Below are positions 62,414-64,000 of a DNA stretch of 64,000 bases, in pieces. The stretch comes from Azospirillum sp. OGB3 (GTDB lineage Bacteria > Pseudomonadota > Alphaproteobacteria > Azospirillales > Azospirillaceae), in NCBI RefSeq assembly GCF_014192915.1, contig NZ_JACHYN010000001.1, positions 186,001-250,000 of the forward strand. Direction: 5' to 3'. Within the stretch, counting starts at the first letter, position 1, and the number at the start of each line of letters is the position of its first letter. The translations under genes and the position numbers were made by a program. Under the pieces are notes generated by a model. That model searched no databases and was not told the DNA's origin. It saw nothing but the letters and a program-made list of their open reading frames with translations.

Positions 62414-63442
62414 ATGCACATCGGATCGCGCGGCGTGTTTGCCGCCACCTTCGCCGCCACGCTGCTGACCATGACGGGTCTTGCCAGCGCCGCCGAGGTG
62501 AACGTCTACTCTGCGCGCCATTACGATGTGGACAAGGACCTCTACGACGCCTTCACCAAGAAGACCGGCATCAAGATCAACGTCATCGAGGGCAAGGAAG
62601 AGGAGCTGATCGAGCGGATGAAGACCGAAGGCGGCAACAGCCCCGCCGACGTGTTCATCACCGTCGACGCCGGCCGCCTGTGGCGCGCCCAGGAGGCCGG
62701 CCTGCTCCAGCCGACCCGCTCCAAGGTCATGGAGGAGGCCATCCCGGCCCACCTGCGCGAGCCGGAAGGCCATTGGTTCGGCATCTCCAAGCGCGCCCGC
62801 ATCCTGGTCTACAACAAGGCCTCGGTGAAGCCGGGCGAGATCAAGACCTACGAGGAGCTGGCCGACCCGAAGTGGAAGGACCGCGTCCTCGTCCGCTCCT
62901 CGACCAGCGTCTACAACCAGTCGCTCGTCGGCTCGCTGCTCGCCGCCCACGGCGAGAAGGCGACCGAGGAGTGGGCCAAGGGCGTCGTTGCCAACATGGC
63001 GCGCAAGCCGCAGGGCGGCGACACCGACCAGATCAAGGGCGTGGCCGCCAACGAAGGCGACGTGGCCGTGACCAACACCTACTACTTCGCCCGCATCGCC
63101 TCCTCTGCCAAGCCGGAGGACAAGGCCATCGCGGACAAGCTGGGCGTGATCTTCCCCAACCAGGACGGTCGCGGCACCCATGTGAACGTCTCCGGCGCCG
63201 GCGTCATGAAGAACGCGCCGAACAAGGAGCAGGCCATCCAGTTCCTGGAGTATCTGGTCAGCCCCGAAGCCCAGAAGATGTTCACGGAAAAGAACTACGA
63301 GTATCCGATCGTCGCCGGTGCCGAGACCGCGCCGGTGCTGGTCTCCTGGGGCAAGTTCAAGGAAGACCCGCTGAACGCCGCCGTCTACGGCAAGAACAAC
63401 GCCGAGGCTCTGAAGATCATGGATCGCGCCGGCTGGAAGTAA
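62414..63442 (+). CDS. ferric-iron ABC transporter substrate-binding protein
   Basis: A 342-residue periplasmic protein with signal peptide (cleaved after ...GLASA at about residue 26), then the ferric-binding (FbpA/FutA) pattern EVNVYSARHYDVDKDLYDAF. The tyrosine pair in TNTYYFARI (about 220) and GTHVNVSGAGVMKNAPNKE near the C-terminus are the usual Fe(III) ligands and fold marks. It delivers iron to a membrane permease not in this window. ATG at 62414 is used. The upstream Fur-like site supports iron control. Confidence 0.93.
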   Translation: MHIGSRGVFAATFAATLLTMTGLASAAEVNVYSARHYDVDKDLYDAFTKKTGIKINVIEGKEEELIERMKTEGGNSPADVFITVDAGRLWRAQEAGLLQPTRSKVMEEAIPAHLREPEGHWFGISKRARILVYNKASVKPGEIKTYEELADPKWKDRVLVRSSTSVYNQSLVGSLLAAHGEKATEEWAKGVVANMARKPQGGDTDQIKGVAANEGDVAVTNTYYFARIASSAKPEDKAIADKLGVIFPNQDGRGTHVNVSGAGVMKNAPNKEQAIQFLEYLVSPEAQKMFTEKNYEYPIVAGAETAPVLVSWGKFKEDPLNAAVYGKNNAEALKIMDRAGWK

Positions 63443-63462
63443 GCCACCATCCGGCGTAGCGA

Positions 63463-63504
63463 AGGGGCGCGTCCCAGCGGTGGAGACGCGCCCTTTTCGT
63501 TTTT
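63463..63504. terminator. terminator between convergent genes
   Basis: GGGCGCGTC (63465-63473) and GACGCGCCC (63485-63493) form a hairpin followed by TTTTCGTTTTT. It separates the iron-binding protein gene from the convergent pirin gene. Confidence 0.85.
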
Positions 63505-63509
63505 GTGGT

Positions 63510-64000
63510 TTAGAACTTGCCTTCCTCATAGTCGCGGTAGGCCTGCATGACCTCCTCGCGGCTGTTCATGACGAAGGGGCCGCCCCAGGCCACCGGCTCG
63601 CCGAGCGGGCGGCCGGAGAGCAGCAGGAAGCGCGCCCCGGACGGGCCGGCGGCGATCTCCGCCCGGTCGCCCTCGCCCAGCACCAGCACCCGCGGGCCGC
63701 CCAGCCGGACGGAACTGCCGGGCGCCACCACCGATCCCTCGAAGACCACCAGCGCCGCCGCGTGACCGCCGGGCACCGGCTCGGAGAAGGTGGCACTCGC
63801 CGGCAGGCGGACGTCGAAGTAGCGGGCCTCGGTCGGGCCGCTGCGCACCGGGCCGGCGGTGCCGTTGCCGGTGGTGCCGGCGATCACCGTGACCGTGGTC
63901 CCGTCCTCCCGCGTCTCGACCGGGATGCGGTCGGCGGCGAACTCCTGGTAGGCGGGCTCCGACATCTTCAGACGCGCCGGCAGGTTGATCCAGAGCTGGA
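63510..64000 (-). CDS. pirin-family protein, 5' end beyond the window
   Basis: The minus-strand frame stays open to the window edge. The visible part reads ...LWINLPARLKMSEPAYQEF, then a second cupin-type domain (EARYFDVRLPASATFSEPVP, and GGHAAALVVFEGSV) and the pirin C-terminal LLLSGRPLGEPVAWGGPFVMNS. Pirins are cupin proteins, some with quercetinase activity. The N-terminal metal-site His residues are outside the window. An internal ATG at 63965 is not the true start because conserved pirin sequence precedes it. Confidence 0.9.
   Translation of the reverse strand, partial: QLWINLPARLKMSEPAYQEFAADRIPVETREDGTTVTVIAGTTGNGTAGPVRSGPTEARYFDVRLPASATFSEPVPGGHAAALVVFEGSVVAPGSSVRLGGPRVLVLGEGDRAEIAAGPSGARFLLLSGRPLGEPVAWGGPFVMNSREEVMQAYRDYEEGKF

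Noticed and set aside
63510..63965. internal ATG at 63965 as the pirin start
   Set aside because: The conserved pirin sequence LWINLPARLKM continues upstream to the window edge, so the gene is truncated by the window rather than starting there.

Overview
The window is high-GC chromosomal DNA from an alphaproteobacterium, most likely an Azospirillum-type member of the Rhodospirillales. This is an inference from gene content: a RegB/RegA (ActS/ActR) redox pair, an aerobic CobS/CobT cobaltochelatase, DapD/DapE lysine synthesis, LpxD, and the rpmH-rnpA-yidD-yidC-engB block. No species assignment is proven. Gene density is high, with many ATGA or TGATG stop/start overlaps. Most long open frames antisense to these genes are high-GC shadows.

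Layout. 1-13.3 kb: a truncated PAS-GAF-GGDEF cyclase, a HAD nucleotidase, dapD-dapE, the lower-ligand cobalamin genes (NaMN:DMB transferase on the minus strand, divergent from cobalamin synthase and a histidine phosphatase), a flavin-type stress protein, lpxD, an ABC-2 exporter and the RegB/RegA pair. 13.4-16.2 kb: a minus-strand block of a DMT transporter, an AraC regulator, a DUF2892 membrane protein and a Crp/Fnr regulator. 16.4-37.1 kb: an exopolysaccharide locus with a Wzz/BY-kinase fusion, a flippase, a nucleotide-sugar dehydrogenase, an epimerase, GDP-fucose synthase, five glycosyltransferases, a polymerase-like protein and several odd members (a Coq7-like di-iron protein, a beta-helix protein, an AlgX/AlgJ-like protein lacking its catalytic residues, and an asparagine-synthase-like protein). 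37.3-49.5 kb: housekeeping genes including rpmH, rnpA, yidD, yidC, engB, argB, a CorA-type channel, accA and malate synthase. 49.6-57.3 kb: xerD, a large exported protein with a 45-residue membrane protein, aroK-aroB, a CBS protein, a DUF2889 protein, a ribbon-helix-helix protein and bolA. 57.4-64 kb: a J-domain protein, cobaltochelatase cobS and cobT separated by a GxxExxY cassette, an exported protein, a ferric-iron binding protein and a truncated pirin.

Two unrelated gene pairs here carry the names cobS and cobT: nucleotide-loop assembly genes at 5-7 kb and cobaltochelatase subunits at 58-61.5 kb. Both serve B12 synthesis, one early (cobalt insertion) and one late (lower ligand).

The most unusual structures are: (1) a GxxExxY gene bracketed by paired inverted 15-16 bp repeats and sitting between cobS and cobT; (2) a dispersed GC-rich palindromic repeat, five loci, one of which supplies the last codons of a glycosyltransferase; and (3) the atypical enzymes inside the exopolysaccharide locus. 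No tRNA, rRNA, CRISPR array or insertion sequence was recognised.
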